From Thioalkalivibrio paradoxus (lineage in GTDB: Bacteria; Pseudomonadota; Gammaproteobacteria; Ectothiorhodospirales; Ectothiorhodospiraceae): a DNA stretch of 64,000 nucleotides. The position numbers and the translations under genes are program-made. The notes beneath the pieces are model-generated. The model searched no databases. It saw only the letters and a list, made by a program, of their open reading frames with translations, and had not been told where the DNA came from. Each line of letters starts with the position of its first letter. Position 1 is the stretch's first letter. Positions 27,706 through 35,798 of this stretch are shown piece after piece. Location of the stretch: NCBI GenBank assembly GCA_011390565.1, contig JAABSC010000008.1, positions 41,296-105,295 of the forward strand. The letters are read 5' to 3'.

Positions 27706-28065
27706 TCAATCGCGTGTGACGGGGTTGTCGGCGTCCGCCATGTCGCTGTCGACATCGAGACCGGGCACCCAGTCGGTTTCGCGTGCCCGCGCCACGGCCT
27801 GTTGGTGAATGCGCTCGTGGCGTTCGCGCAGTTCCGGTGGTAGCTGGCTCACGAGCAGCCCGTACTTGTCCCACTCGGCCGCCACCTTGTCGTGAAGGAT
27901 CTGGAGTTGCGCCAGTTGCCACCCCTCGCAGGTCTCGGTTTCGGGGATCAGCCCGAACACCCAGGCATCCTTGATGATTCCGCCCAGCGCGGTCATGCCG
28001 CCGTACAGGTCGTTGTGGATGCCGACATAGCGCCGGTCCCGGTTCAGACTCGCTTTCGTGTTCAT
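27706..28065 (-). CDS. Conserved hypothetical protein
   Basis: A 119-residue soluble acidic protein: RRYVGIHNDLYGGMTALGGI, then IIKDAWVFGLIPETETCEGW, a helix LAQLQILHDKVAAEWDKYG and a C-terminus rich in Asp. No known domain or catalytic motif is recognised. I recall similar sequences in sulfur-oxidising gammaproteobacteria but cannot name a family. It converges on yajQ with a 24-base gap. Confidence 0.55.
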   Translation of the reverse strand: MNTKASLNRDRRYVGIHNDLYGGMTALGGIIKDAWVFGLIPETETCEGWQLAQLQILHDKVAAEWDKYGLLVSQLPPELRERHERIHQQAVARARETDWVPGLDVDSDMADADNPVTRD

Positions 28066-28166
28066 GGCGCGGATTCTATCCGCTGCCGGGTTCGAGGCCC
28101 AGCACTATCGCTTCCTACCGTGATGGACCCTGCGGAATTTCTTTCGCAGCGCGGGGTCAAGCGGTC

Positions 28167-28718
28167 ATGAGTCCCGACAACCTGCGACGCCTGCGCCTGC
28201 GCGTCACCCTCAAATTGATGATTCTGGCCGCGGTGACGGTGTTCCTGTTTCTGCTGCTCGCGGCCCTGTTTTCCCGGCCTGGAGGCAACATCGTACTGCC
28301 GCTGGAAATCGATCTGACGAACATCGCCGCGGGTGCCTCCGAGCGCGTTCAGTGGAACGGCCGGCGGGTCCTGATTCTTCATCGTGACCGGAAGATGCTG
28401 GATGCCCTGGCCGACGCGGACGAATTGTACGATCCCGCCTCGCGTTTCGACCGCAAGCCGCGTGGATTGTCCCTGGAGCATCGGGGATTCCTCCCCGAAT
28501 GGCTGGTGGTCTATGCCGAGAGTACGGATCTGGGGTGCGATCTGGACCTCGTTTCACCCGACGACGCGACGGACTGGGCGGGGGGGCTGGTCGATCGCTG
28601 CCGTGGCGGTCGTTATGACTTCGCCGGGCGCGTCTATCGCGGTCAGCCCGCGATGCGCAATCTCGAAGTGCCCCACTACGGTCTGGATGGGAGCCGTCTG
28701 ACCCTCGGGGTCGAGTGA
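28167..28718 (+). CDS. Rieske-like membrane protein lacking all four cluster ligands
   Basis: A 183-residue protein with one N-terminal membrane helix (LKLMILAAVTVFLFLLLAALF) and a Rieske-type fold at the C-terminus. In real Rieske proteins the motifs are CTHLGC and CPCHGS. Here the aligned segments are STDLGC (119-124) and DRCRGG (143-148): both Cys and both His ligands of the [2Fe-2S] cluster are replaced by S119, D121, D143 and R146, while the two disulfide cysteines (C124, C145) remain. The following RYDFAGRVYRGQPAMRNLEV matches the Rieske YDxxGRVxxGxAxxNLxV segment. It cannot bind a Rieske cluster; a structural or assembly role is inferred. Confidence 0.72.
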   Translation: MSPDNLRRLRLRVTLKLMILAAVTVFLFLLLAALFSRPGGNIVLPLEIDLTNIAAGASERVQWNGRRVLILHRDRKMLDALADADELYDPASRFDRKPRGLSLEHRGFLPEWLVVYAESTDLGCDLDLVSPDDATDWAGGLVDRCRGGRYDFAGRVYRGQPAMRNLEVPHYGLDGSRLTLGVE

Positions 28719-28725
28719 GGGCGGG

Positions 28726-29532
28726 TCAGGCCTCGATCGGCAGATAGGCGTCGAAACGGATGCTGCGGCCACGCAATGCGTAGGCGGGCTCCTGATCGCC
28801 CAGGGCGGGGGCGTGCAGCGGACGCTTGACCACCACCCGTCGGCGCACGTGCCGCCGCAGGCAGACCAGTGTCGAGGGCGCGTCCGTGTCGGCTGTCGCC
28901 CCGAGCAACCGCTGCAGGATGCGCATCTCTTTCTTGACGGCTGCGTCCTTCGCGCGGGCCGGAAACATCGGGTCGAACACGGCGGCGTCGAAGGCCGTTT
29001 TATGGCGTTCGAGCCAGGAACACGCATCGGCGTGCACGAATTCGATACGATCCAGCGTGGTTCGCAGGGGCTCATGGGCACGGGCGCGGCGCAGCGCATC
29101 GGCCAGCAACGCCGCAAGCACGGGATGACGCTCGAGGATCGTGACTTCAAAACCGCGTGCGGCCAGTACCAGGCTGTCGCGGCCCAATCCCCCGGAGGCG
29201 TCGAGGATCCGGGCGCCGCGCGGAAGCTGACCCAGCGCCCGGGCCAGGTCCTCGCGACTCTGCGCGGCGTGGGCGAGCCGGTAGCCCTGCTTGCCGTGCA
29301 CGAAGTCCAGGTGCAGCGCCAGGGTTTCGCGCCGCAGGCCGCGCGCCACGAGCGACAGGCCCTCGGGTCCGCACGCGAGTTGCAGTTCGTGCAGGCCTTC
29401 GGAGTCCGGATTGGAGGTGGCCGGTCCGATGCGATGCGCCACGACCAGATCCCAGGCGGCTTCCTCGCAGCCTGCATCGCGCCGGATGGTGAGAGGCACG
29501 GTGGCTTCAGTAGTGGGGTGGGGGCGGCTCAT
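28726..29532 (-). CDS. rsmJ: 16S rRNA (guanine1516-N2) methyltransferase
   Basis: A 268-residue RsmJ-type methyltransferase. Motifs: SAM loop ILDASGGLGRDSLVLAARG, VTILERHPVLAALL, and the catalytic FDPMFPARAKDAAVKKEMR typical of RsmJ (DPMFPx...KKxM). Modifies one guanine of 16S rRNA in the decoding region. The start overlaps the end of slyX by 26 bases. Confidence 0.92.
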   Translation of the reverse strand: MSRPHPTTEATVPLTIRRDAGCEEAAWDLVVAHRIGPATSNPDSEGLHELQLACGPEGLSLVARGLRRETLALHLDFVHGKQGYRLAHAAQSREDLARALGQLPRGARILDASGGLGRDSLVLAARGFEVTILERHPVLAALLADALRRARAHEPLRTTLDRIEFVHADACSWLERHKTAFDAAVFDPMFPARAKDAAVKKEMRILQRLLGATADTDAPSTLVCLRRHVRRRVVVKRPLHAPALGDQEPAYALRGRSIRFDAYLPIEA

Positions 29533-29737
29533 CGGCCGGATTCACGGACGGCTGCGCGGCCAGCGCCTGGACCCGTTCCGACAGTTCGCGCAGCTGTCGC
29601 GCAAGCATCTGGTTCTCATGCTGGAGGCGGAGCAGGGCTTCGTCCTGGCTCTGCAGGGTGTACTCCAGGTGCGCGTTGCGGATCTCCAGTTCCTCGATAC
29701 GGGATTCAAGGTCCATCAGGGTTTCCCGGTGTTCCAT
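29507..29737 (-). CDS. slyX: SlyX family protein
   Basis: A 76-residue coiled-coil protein: MDLESRIEELEIRNAHLEYT then a continuous heptad helix and the PxDEPPPPHY tail that marks SlyX. Function unknown. The start is either ATG at 29737 (MEHRETL) or at 29716 (MDLESR). It sits between the 2-hydroxyacid dehydrogenase and rsmJ, with 4 bases and a 26-base overlap, so the three are one operon. Confidence 0.85.
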   Translation of the reverse strand: MEHRETLMDLESRIEELEIRNAHLEYTLQSQDEALLRLQHENQMLARQLRELSERVQALAAQPSVNPADEPPPPHY

Positions 29738-29741
29738 GGGA

Positions 29742-30704
29742 TCAGGCCCGCACGACGTTGCGCGGGCTTCCCTCAAGCCATGCGGCGATGTTGGCGGCGA
29801 CCTCGTCCAGCACATTCTGGCGCGCCTGGCGCGCGGCCCATGCGGTATGCGGCGTGAGGACGAGGTTGGGGATGTCGGCGGCCAGCAGGGGGTGGTCGGC
29901 GGGAGGCGGTTCCGGCTCGAGCACGTCGATTCCCGCGCCCCCGAGATGACCCGAGCGCAGACTCTCCGCGAGCGCCCAAGGATCGATCAGCCCGCCGCGG
30001 GCGGTATTGATCAGCAGGCTGCCCCTGCGCATCCGGGCGAGCCGGGAACGGTCCACGAGATTGCGGGTGGCATCGGTCAGCGGACAGTGGAGGCTGAGCG
30101 CGTCCAGCTCGGGCAGCAGGTCGTCGAGATCGGGCCGGTCCCTCGAATCGGTTGCGTCGGGGCGCAGGCTGCGCACGAACGTCACGCGCATGCCGAAGGC
30201 TTCCGCGAGCCGGCCCGTGGCCTGCCCCAGCACCCCGTGGCCGACGATGCCGAGGTGCATTCCCGCAAGCGTGCGGATGGGATGGTCGAGGAGACAGAAC
30301 TGCTCGGATTCGCTCCAGCGCCCCGCCCGGATGTCCGCGCGGTAGGCATCCAGGCGCGTGACCAGCGTCAGCAGCAGCGTGAACACATGCTGGACGACGG
30401 AGTCGGTGGCGTAGTCGCGCGCGTTGCAGACCGGGATGCCTCGGCCGGCCGCGGCCTGAACGTTGATGTTGTTGGTTCCGGTGGCGGCCGCGCAGATCAG
30501 CTTCAGCGGTACAGCGCCGGCCAGGATGTCCGCGTCGAGGACCACCTTGTTGGTGACGACCACCCCGGCGTCGGCGATCCTTGCGGCGATGTCCCCGGGC
30601 CGGGTGCGCAAGTGGAATTCCCATTCGGGGAGCACACTGCGAAGCCGCGCGAGATCCAGATCACCCCGGTCGACGGTGTCGAGATCGAGAAACACGCCCT
30701 TCAT
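29742..30704 (-). CDS. D-2-hydroxyacid dehydrogenase (hydroxypyruvate/glycerate type)
   Basis: A 320-residue NAD(P)-dependent oxidoreductase. Features: the Rossmann motif GIVGHGVLGQATGRLAEAFG; catalytic Arg in NTARGGLIDPWAL; Glu in DVLEPEPPP; and His in LTPHTAWAAR. The AAATGTNNINV segment resembles glycerate dehydrogenase (HprA). Substrate inferred, not shown. First gene of the slyX-rsmJ operon. Confidence 0.88.
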   Translation of the reverse strand: MKGVFLDLDTVDRGDLDLARLRSVLPEWEFHLRTRPGDIAARIADAGVVVTNKVVLDADILAGAVPLKLICAAATGTNNINVQAAAGRGIPVCNARDYATDSVVQHVFTLLLTLVTRLDAYRADIRAGRWSESEQFCLLDHPIRTLAGMHLGIVGHGVLGQATGRLAEAFGMRVTFVRSLRPDATDSRDRPDLDDLLPELDALSLHCPLTDATRNLVDRSRLARMRRGSLLINTARGGLIDPWALAESLRSGHLGGAGIDVLEPEPPPADHPLLAADIPNLVLTPHTAWAARQARQNVLDEVAANIAAWLEGSPRNVVRA

Positions 30705-30728
30705 TTGGCCGGCCGACCCCGCAAAGGA

Positions 30729-30755
30729 AACAAGCCCCGATAAACGGGGCTTGTT
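30729..30755 (-). terminator. Hairpin terminator after the Bax inhibitor-1 gene
   Basis: An 11-base perfect stem (AACAAGCCCCG / CGGGGCTTGTT) with a five-base loop lies 18 bases past the stop at 30774. On the minus strand it is followed by TTTCCTTTGC, a weak T-tract. Confidence 0.7.
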
Positions 30756-30773
30756 GTGGCTGGACGACCGGGT

Positions 30774-31451
30774 TCAGTTGTCGCCGCTGAAGGCATGAAA
30801 CAGGTTCAGCAGATGCAGGAACATCACGTACAGGTTCGCGTACAGCGACACCGTCATCACGATGTAGTTGGCGTCGGGGTCGTGAATCATCCGGCTGGTA
30901 TCGAACAGGATGGCCGCGGACAGCAGCAGCACGACGGCGGCAGAGATCGCCAGCGACAGCGCGGGGATGGCCAGGAAGAGGTTGGCGACGATCGCGACCA
31001 GCGCCAGTACCAGACCCACGATCAGGAAGCCCCCGAGGAAGCTGAAGTCCTTGCGTGTGGTCAGCGCATACGCGGACAGCGCCACGAAGGCGACGGCCGT
31101 CGTGCCGAAGGCGTTGCCGACGATCTGCGAGCCGTTCGGCAGCCCCAGATAGAGGCTCAGGATCGGTCCGAGGAAGAAGCCGAGGAGGCCGGTGAAGGCG
31201 AAGGTCAGGACCAGGCCCCAGACCGAGTTGCGCACTGCGTGGATGGCGAACGGACCGCCGATGAGCACGGCCAGCATGAAGATCCAGTGCACCGGGGGCG
31301 CCTGGATGGCCATGGCGGTGAATGCGGTCACGGCGCTGAAAGCCAGCGTCAGGGACAGCAGCAGGTACGTGTTGCGGATGACCTGGTTGGTGCGGACGGT
31401 TTCGCTGACGGAAGTTCCCGCGCGAGTGTATGCCATGCGTTCTTCGGACAC
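30774..31451 (-). CDS. Bax inhibitor-1/YccA family membrane protein
   Basis: A 225-residue protein with seven membrane helices, of the YccA/YbhL (TMBIM) family: NQVIRNTYLLLSLTLAFSAV at the N-terminus, the conserved Asp pair region in the last helices, and the end FLHLLNLFHAF. YccA in E. coli modulates the FtsH protease; bacterial homologues also leak calcium. The start is GTG at 31451, because AGGAGG lies 8 bases before it; ATG at 31436 has no such site. Confidence 0.92.
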   Translation of the reverse strand: MSEERMAYTRAGTSVSETVRTNQVIRNTYLLLSLTLAFSAVTAFTAMAIQAPPVHWIFMLAVLIGGPFAIHAVRNSVWGLVLTFAFTGLLGFFLGPILSLYLGLPNGSQIVGNAFGTTAVAFVALSAYALTTRKDFSFLGGFLIVGLVLALVAIVANLFLAIPALSLAISAAVVLLLSAAILFDTSRMIHDPDANYIVMTVSLYANLYVMFLHLLNLFHAFSGDN

Positions 31452-31611
31452 GGATTGCCTCCTGTTGGAAAGACGGACGCGCAGAGTGTACCTGCGCCCG
31501 GCTGCGCTCGCAGCCGTTCCCGAGTTGGATCAGGGTTTATGCCGGCAGTTCCCGCTCAGGTGCTCGGGAGACTGACTGGCGGGCCCGCACCCATCCCGCT
31601 TCGGGAGACGA

Positions 31612-33705
31612 TCAGTGGTTCTCGGACTGCTGCTCTTTTTCCTTGAGTGTGGCCACGCGTTCCTGGACCGCAGTGATCGAGGCATCCGTGGAACGGAAGA
31701 TGTTCTCCTTGCCGATCACGGAATCGAGCCCGGTACGCTCCATGACTTCCAGGACCTGCGCCTTCAGTCCCGCGAACACGAGGGTTACGCCCCGCGCCTT
31801 CAGGCGGTTGACCAGCGAGTGGATCACCTCTTCGCCCGACGCATCGATTTCATTGATGCCCTTGGTCACCACGATCAGATATTTCGCATTCGGGTGGCGG
31901 GCCGCCAGTTCCAGCACGGCGTCCTCGAAATACGGCACATTGGCGAAATACAGCGAACGGTCGAAGCGCAGGAGCCCGATCTCGTCGCTGGCCTTCAGGC
32001 CATAACGCTGCGCCTCGCGCAGGGTGCCGTCCGAGTAGCGGGCCAGTTCCGAAACCCGTGGACGCATGCTGCGGTACAGGAACAACGCCACCGCCAGACC
32101 CACCCCGACCAGGATGCCGATATCGAGTTTCGGGGCAAACGCGAGTGTGGCGACGAAGGTCACGATCGCCGCGATGCCGTCATGCCGGCTGGCCAGCCAG
32201 GCGTGGTGGATGGCCTTGAAATTGATCAGGCCGATCACCGCCATCATGATGATCGCGGCGAGCACCGCCTGTGGCAGGTGGTAGAACAGCGGCGTGAGGA
32301 AGACCAGCACCAGCAGGATCATCAGCGCCGTGAAAGCCGAGGACAGGCCGGTACGCCCCCCTGAGTTGAGGTTCACGGCCGAGCGCGAGAACGAGCCGCT
32401 GACCGGATAGGCCTGGGTGAAGCTGCCGGCGATGTTGCCGAGGCCCTGGCCGATAAGCTCCTGGTTCGGGTTCAACCGCTGCCCGGTGCGCGCCGCCATG
32501 GCGCGGGCGATGGCGATCGCCTCGGTGAAGCCGACGAGCGCGATCACGAAGGCGGCTGTGAACAGCGCCGCAATGGTGCTCAGGCTCAGGTCCGGCGCGG
32601 CGAAGGAGGGCAGTCCGGCGGGGATGTTGCCGACGACCTTGCCGCCGGCATTCATGCGTACCGTGCCGTCGGTGATCTGGTCCACCCGGTAGGTGCGTCG
32701 GTCGGTTTCCTGTGCATCGGTGACGTTTTCATCGAGCAGGAAACGCGGTGTCGATTCATCCTCGGAAACCAGCAGTCGGAAGCGCAGGTCGCGCAATGCG
32801 TCGTGGGCCGTCCTGGCCTCCGCGTGGGTCGCGGCAGCTTCGATCTTCAGCAGGCTGGCTTCGTACCGGAGGGTCGCGGCCTCGGTCGGATCGGCCTGTT
32901 CGATGGCCGCCTCGCGCTCCCGTGCATCATCCTCCAGTTGCCGTTGCTGCTTGTTGAGGTCTGAAAGCCGCTGGATCTGTTCCGCGATCTCCGGCGGACC
33001 GATCTGTGCGATCTCGACGTCGGCCTTGCGCTCGAAACCGACGGCCCAGCTGACCACGGTCGTGACGACCACCGCGGCCAGTACGCCCGGGATCTTTGGC
33101 GCGATGCGTTTCATGCCCACCATCAGCACGATGGCGCCCAGCCCGAAGGCCAGCGTGGGCCAATGCAGTCGTGTCAGCTCCGTGAATACACCCCAGAGCC
33201 CGACCATGAAATGTCCGCTCGTGTCGATGGGGACGCCCAGCAGCTTGTTCAACTGCGACAGGCCGATGATCAACGCTGCGGCGTTGGTGAACCCGACGAT
33301 CACGGGGTGGGAGATGAAACTGACCAGCGCCCCCATTTTCAGCAATCCGAGGGCCAGCTGGACAATGCCGACCAGGAACGCCAGCACGATCGCCAGGGCG
33401 ATGAATTCTCCGGATCCCGGGCTTGCGAGGGGGATCAGCGCGGTGGCCGTCAGCAGCGAGACCACGGCCACCGGGCCGGTGGCGAGCTGGTTGGAGGAGC
33501 CCCACAGCGCGGCGATGACCACCGGCAGCAGGGACGCGTAGAGCCCGTACACCGGCGGCAGACCGGCCAGCTGGGCGTAGGCCATCGACTGGGGGACCAG
33601 CACCAGGGCGACCGCGATTCCTGCAGAGAGATCGGCCTTGAGAATGTCGCGGTTCGGTCGTTGCCAGCGCATGAACGGAAACAGGCGGAGCAGTATCGGG
33701 TTCAT
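31612..33705 (-). CDS. SulP-family anion transporter with coiled-coil insertion
   Basis: A 697-residue SulP transporter for sulfate, bicarbonate or other anions. The N-terminal signature DLSAGIAVALVLVPQSMAYA, the GPVAVVSLL helix, NPNQELIGQGLGNIAGSF and a C-terminal STAS domain (about residues 560-690) are all present. Unusual is an insertion of about 130 residues (about 224-355) between two membrane helices; its first part (236-312) is a charged coiled coil (LSDLNKQQRQLEDDAREREA). The membrane core resumes at GNIPAGLPSF. ATG at 33705 is preferred; longer upstream reading has no membrane or coding character. Confidence 0.87.
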   Translation of the reverse strand: MNPILLRLFPFMRWQRPNRDILKADLSAGIAVALVLVPQSMAYAQLAGLPPVYGLYASLLPVVIAALWGSSNQLATGPVAVVSLLTATALIPLASPGSGEFIALAIVLAFLVGIVQLALGLLKMGALVSFISHPVIVGFTNAAALIIGLSQLNKLLGVPIDTSGHFMVGLWGVFTELTRLHWPTLAFGLGAIVLMVGMKRIAPKIPGVLAAVVVTTVVSWAVGFERKADVEIAQIGPPEIAEQIQRLSDLNKQQRQLEDDAREREAAIEQADPTEAATLRYEASLLKIEAAATHAEARTAHDALRDLRFRLLVSEDESTPRFLLDENVTDAQETDRRTYRVDQITDGTVRMNAGGKVVGNIPAGLPSFAAPDLSLSTIAALFTAAFVIALVGFTEAIAIARAMAARTGQRLNPNQELIGQGLGNIAGSFTQAYPVSGSFSRSAVNLNSGGRTGLSSAFTALMILLVLVFLTPLFYHLPQAVLAAIIMMAVIGLINFKAIHHAWLASRHDGIAAIVTFVATLAFAPKLDIGILVGVGLAVALFLYRSMRPRVSELARYSDGTLREAQRYGLKASDEIGLLRFDRSLYFANVPYFEDAVLELAARHPNAKYLIVVTKGINEIDASGEEVIHSLVNRLKARGVTLVFAGLKAQVLEVMERTGLDSVIGKENIFRSTDASITAVQERVATLKEKEQQSENH

Positions 33706-33844
33706 CGGTGACTTTTTCCTGGCTGGGCGTCCCGGGGGACGGTTTCGCGTCGAAGTCCGAGCGGCCGGACAAGCCGCTACCGGGCGTCGGCGGCCACACG
33801 TTGCGGGCGCCGGACCCATAAACCACGGTCAATAAAACCGATTA

Positions 33845-33875
33845 ATTATATTCAGTAACGCGCGCTTGGCGCCAA
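33845..33875 (-). promoter_or_regulatory. Candidate promoter for the SulP gene
   Basis: Minus strand: TTGGCG (33875-33870), a 19-base spacer, then a perfect TATAAT (33850-33845). The start would be near 33838, giving a leader of about 130 bases. The spacer is long, so strength is uncertain. Confidence 0.45.
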
Positions 33876-33934
33876 TGGAAAATGACAATGCGCCAAATAG
33901 ACGACAATCTATGGCAACCAGGATGCCGATGATG

Positions 33935-33964
33935 TTGTCAGGTTGCCTCGGCTTCCCGGACAAT
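33935..33964 (+). promoter_or_regulatory. Candidate promoter for tRNA-Ser
   Basis: TTGTCA (33935-33940), an 18-base spacer and GACAAT (33959-33964), 10 bases before the mature tRNA 5' end. Confidence 0.45.
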
Positions 33965-33974
33965 ACCCCGTGTT

Positions 33975-34064
33975 GGAGAAGTGGCAGAGCGGTTGAATGC
34001 ACCGGTCTTGAAAACCGGCGTCCCCTCACGGGGACCGTGGGTTCGAATCCCACCTTCTCCGCCA
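33975..34064 (+). tRNA. serT: tRNA-Ser(UGA)
   Basis: A 90-base class II tRNA with long variable arm. The acceptor stem GGAGAAG pairs with CTTCTCC, followed by discriminator G and encoded CCA. The anticodon loop CTTGAAA gives anticodon TGA at 34009-34011, for UCA and related serine codons. T-arm GTGGGTTCGAATCCCAC is intact, and the variable arm pairs (CCCCTCACGGGG). Confidence 0.97.
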
Positions 34065-34111
34065 GTATTGCCGTTGTGGCGGGGAGTTTGTGTAAATGCG
34101 GCTCAGGCACT

Positions 34112-34238
34112 GGATTCGAACCCACGGTCATGGACACGCGGGGTTCGACGAGCCGCCGCAGGCGGCGAAGAACGTCGCCGAAGGCGACGGCCCGGAGGGC
34201 GAGGGCGCAGCCCGAGTAATCCCACCTTCTCCGCCAGT
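34112..34238. repeat. tRNA-Ser-derived repeat with multiple hairpins
   Basis: GGATTCGAACCCACGGTC (34112-34129) is the exact reverse complement of tRNA bases 34033-34050. The last 21 bases (34218-34238) exactly repeat 34046-34066, the tRNA 3' end with CCA and two further bases. Between them lie hairpins such as GCCGCC-GCA-GGCGGC and GTCGCC-GAA-GGCGAC. No second full tRNA can fold. The remainder of the gap to 34440 holds the promoter of the next gene and a leader without recognised structure. Confidence 0.8.
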
Positions 34239-34256
34239 CTCAGTCGGGGCGGGGCA

Positions 34257-34285
34257 TTGACGGTTCCGAGTGGAGCATCTAGATT
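34257..34285 (+). promoter_or_regulatory. Sigma-70 type promoter for the Met-heptad protein gene
   Basis: TTGACG (34257-34262), a 17-base spacer and TAGATT (34280-34285). The predicted start near 34292 leaves a leader of about 150 bases before ATG 34441. Confidence 0.6.
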
Positions 34286-34440
34286 CAAGGAATTGAACAT
34301 TCAACCTACCCTCCAGGGAGCGGCGTCGGCTCGTCTCCCGGCCACCTTGGGCCGGCACTGCCCGACCCAGGCGACCCCCCCGGTCGCGGTGTCCATCCTG
34401 CGGTAACGCAGACCACGATCATGCATTGAGGCATCCACGG

Positions 34441-35067
34441 ATGTTCGAGAAAGACCCACGCACGTTTTCCCCCGAATACCAGAGCCTTTCGCCTGAGCAG
34501 AAGGCGATGGTCAAGCTGGAAATCGCCCTCAGCAATTTCTTCCGCGCGTTTGAGGGCAGTGTGCGCCGCTGGGAGCGGCTCGTGTTTCCCGCAATGCTGC
34601 TACTCGGAATCCTGTCGATCTCGGGCTTCTACCTGATCTACAACCTGACCTCCGACATGGCGACCATGGCGCGCAGCATTGATCCGAGCATGGAGATCAA
34701 CCTGGACGCGATGTCGAAGCACATGGCGGATCTTTCCGGCAATATGGCGACGATGACCGGCGAGATCGCCACGCTGGTGTCCGTGATCGAGTCGATGCAG
34801 TCGAATGTCGCCAACATGGATACGAACACCACGAGAATGGCCGCGTCGTTCACCACGGTACGAGACACCATGGCCGAGATGAACACCAGCGTGCTGAAAA
34901 TGAACGGGAGCATGACGGAAATGAACACTCACATGGGTGAGATGAACGTGAACATGGCCACGATGAACCAGAGCATTGCGCGCATGGGTCAGGATATGAA
35001 CCGCATGGCCATCGACATGAACCGCTTCACCCGCCCGGAAAGCATCATGATGCCGTTCATGCGCTGA
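34441..35067 (+). CDS. Membrane-anchored coiled-coil protein with methionine heptads
   Basis: A 208-residue protein: a cytoplasmic N-terminus, one membrane helix (about 46-69, RLVFPAMLLLGILSISGFYL), then a long helix. From residue 95 to 189 every seventh and next-but-two position is hydrophobic without a break: d positions are L98, M105, L112, M119, M126, M133, V140, M147, M154, M161, M168, M175, M182, M189. In the last seven heptads all d residues are Met, mostly in MN pairs. It may form a Met-lined coil, possibly for metal binding or oxidant sensing; that is inference. No family is recognised. ATG 34441 is chosen; a TTG at 34426 is possible. Confidence 0.75.
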   Translation: MFEKDPRTFSPEYQSLSPEQKAMVKLEIALSNFFRAFEGSVRRWERLVFPAMLLLGILSISGFYLIYNLTSDMATMARSIDPSMEINLDAMSKHMADLSGNMATMTGEIATLVSVIESMQSNVANMDTNTTRMAASFTTVRDTMAEMNTSVLKMNGSMTEMNTHMGEMNVNMATMNQSIARMGQDMNRMAIDMNRFTRPESIMMPFMR

Positions 35068-35162
35068 TCGCCGGGAAGCGCTCCCGTCCCGCGCAGATGA
35101 GCTTCCCTGCCGGGCCGTGCGTGGACGTGCCACGCGATTTCTTTCACGTTCGAGGGTGTTCT

Positions 35163-35474
35163 ATGCTGCTGACCTTCCGATCCCCCGCCTTCAGCGACAT
35201 CACGATGTTTGGCGATGTCGGTCTGATGTTGATCGAACGCATGGGGCACAGCCCCACGGTTCCGGGTGCACTGGCTTCCGAGGACGTGCCGGTGGCGCTG
35301 GAGCGTCTGCGCCGAGCCCTTGCGGTCGAAGGGGCGGAACCCGCGCCCGCGGTCTCGGATGACACACGCGGAGATGGGGAAGAACGGGTCAGCCTGGGTC
35401 ACCGCGCCCTGCCGCTCATTCAGCTTCTCGAGGCAGCCGCGGCCGAGGACAGCTACGTGATGTGGGACCACTGA
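35163..35474 (+). CDS. DUF1840 family protein
   Basis: A 103-residue soluble protein matching DUF1840: MLLTFRSPAFSDITMFGDVG, then ERMGHSPTVPGALASEDVPVALERLRRAL, and the conserved SLGHRALPLIQLLEAA end. Function unknown in the family. It starts 95 bases after the Met-heptad gene. Confidence 0.88.
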   Translation: MLLTFRSPAFSDITMFGDVGLMLIERMGHSPTVPGALASEDVPVALERLRRALAVEGAEPAPAVSDDTRGDGEERVSLGHRALPLIQLLEAAAAEDSYVMWDH

Positions 35475-35538
35475 GGGTCGGAGATCACGACCCGATGGCA
35501 ATCCCCGGTCGTCTGAACCGGGGTGGCGGAGGATGCGG

Positions 35539-35793
35539 ATGTCATTGATGCAGATCGTGGTGTTTCTCGCCGCGGGCGGTCTGGCCGGCTGGGTCGCGGG
35601 AATGATCGTGCGCGGTGCCGGCCGCCAGGGGCTGGTGTTGAACGTCGTCGTGGGCATTCTCGGCGCCTTCATTGGCGGCTGGCTGTTCAGCAGCGTCGGT
35701 CTTGGGGGAGGGGGTCTCGGCGCGATGTTTCTGACCGCAACCTTCGGCGCGGTGATCCTCCTGGCGATCCTGCGGGTTTTGATGCGCCGCTGA
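35539..35793 (+). CDS. GlsB/YeaQ/YmgE family membrane protein
   Basis: An 84-residue membrane protein, the transglycosylase-associated/GlsB family, with three helices and the Gly-rich pattern GGLAGWVAGMIVRG, NVVVGILGAFIGGWLF and TFGAVILLAILRVLM. Linked to stress responses; mechanism unknown. CGGAGG directly touches an upstream ATG (35533) but is well spaced from ATG 35539, which is therefore preferred. Confidence 0.88.
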   Translation: MSLMQIVVFLAAGGLAGWVAGMIVRGAGRQGLVLNVVVGILGAFIGGWLFSSVGLGGGGLGAMFLTATFGAVILLAILRVLMRR

Positions 35794-35798
35794 CTGGC

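Noticed and set aside
34112..34238. A second tRNA gene after tRNA-Ser
   Set aside because: Only the 3' end and an inverted T-arm are present. No acceptor 5' strand, D-arm or anticodon stem can be formed.
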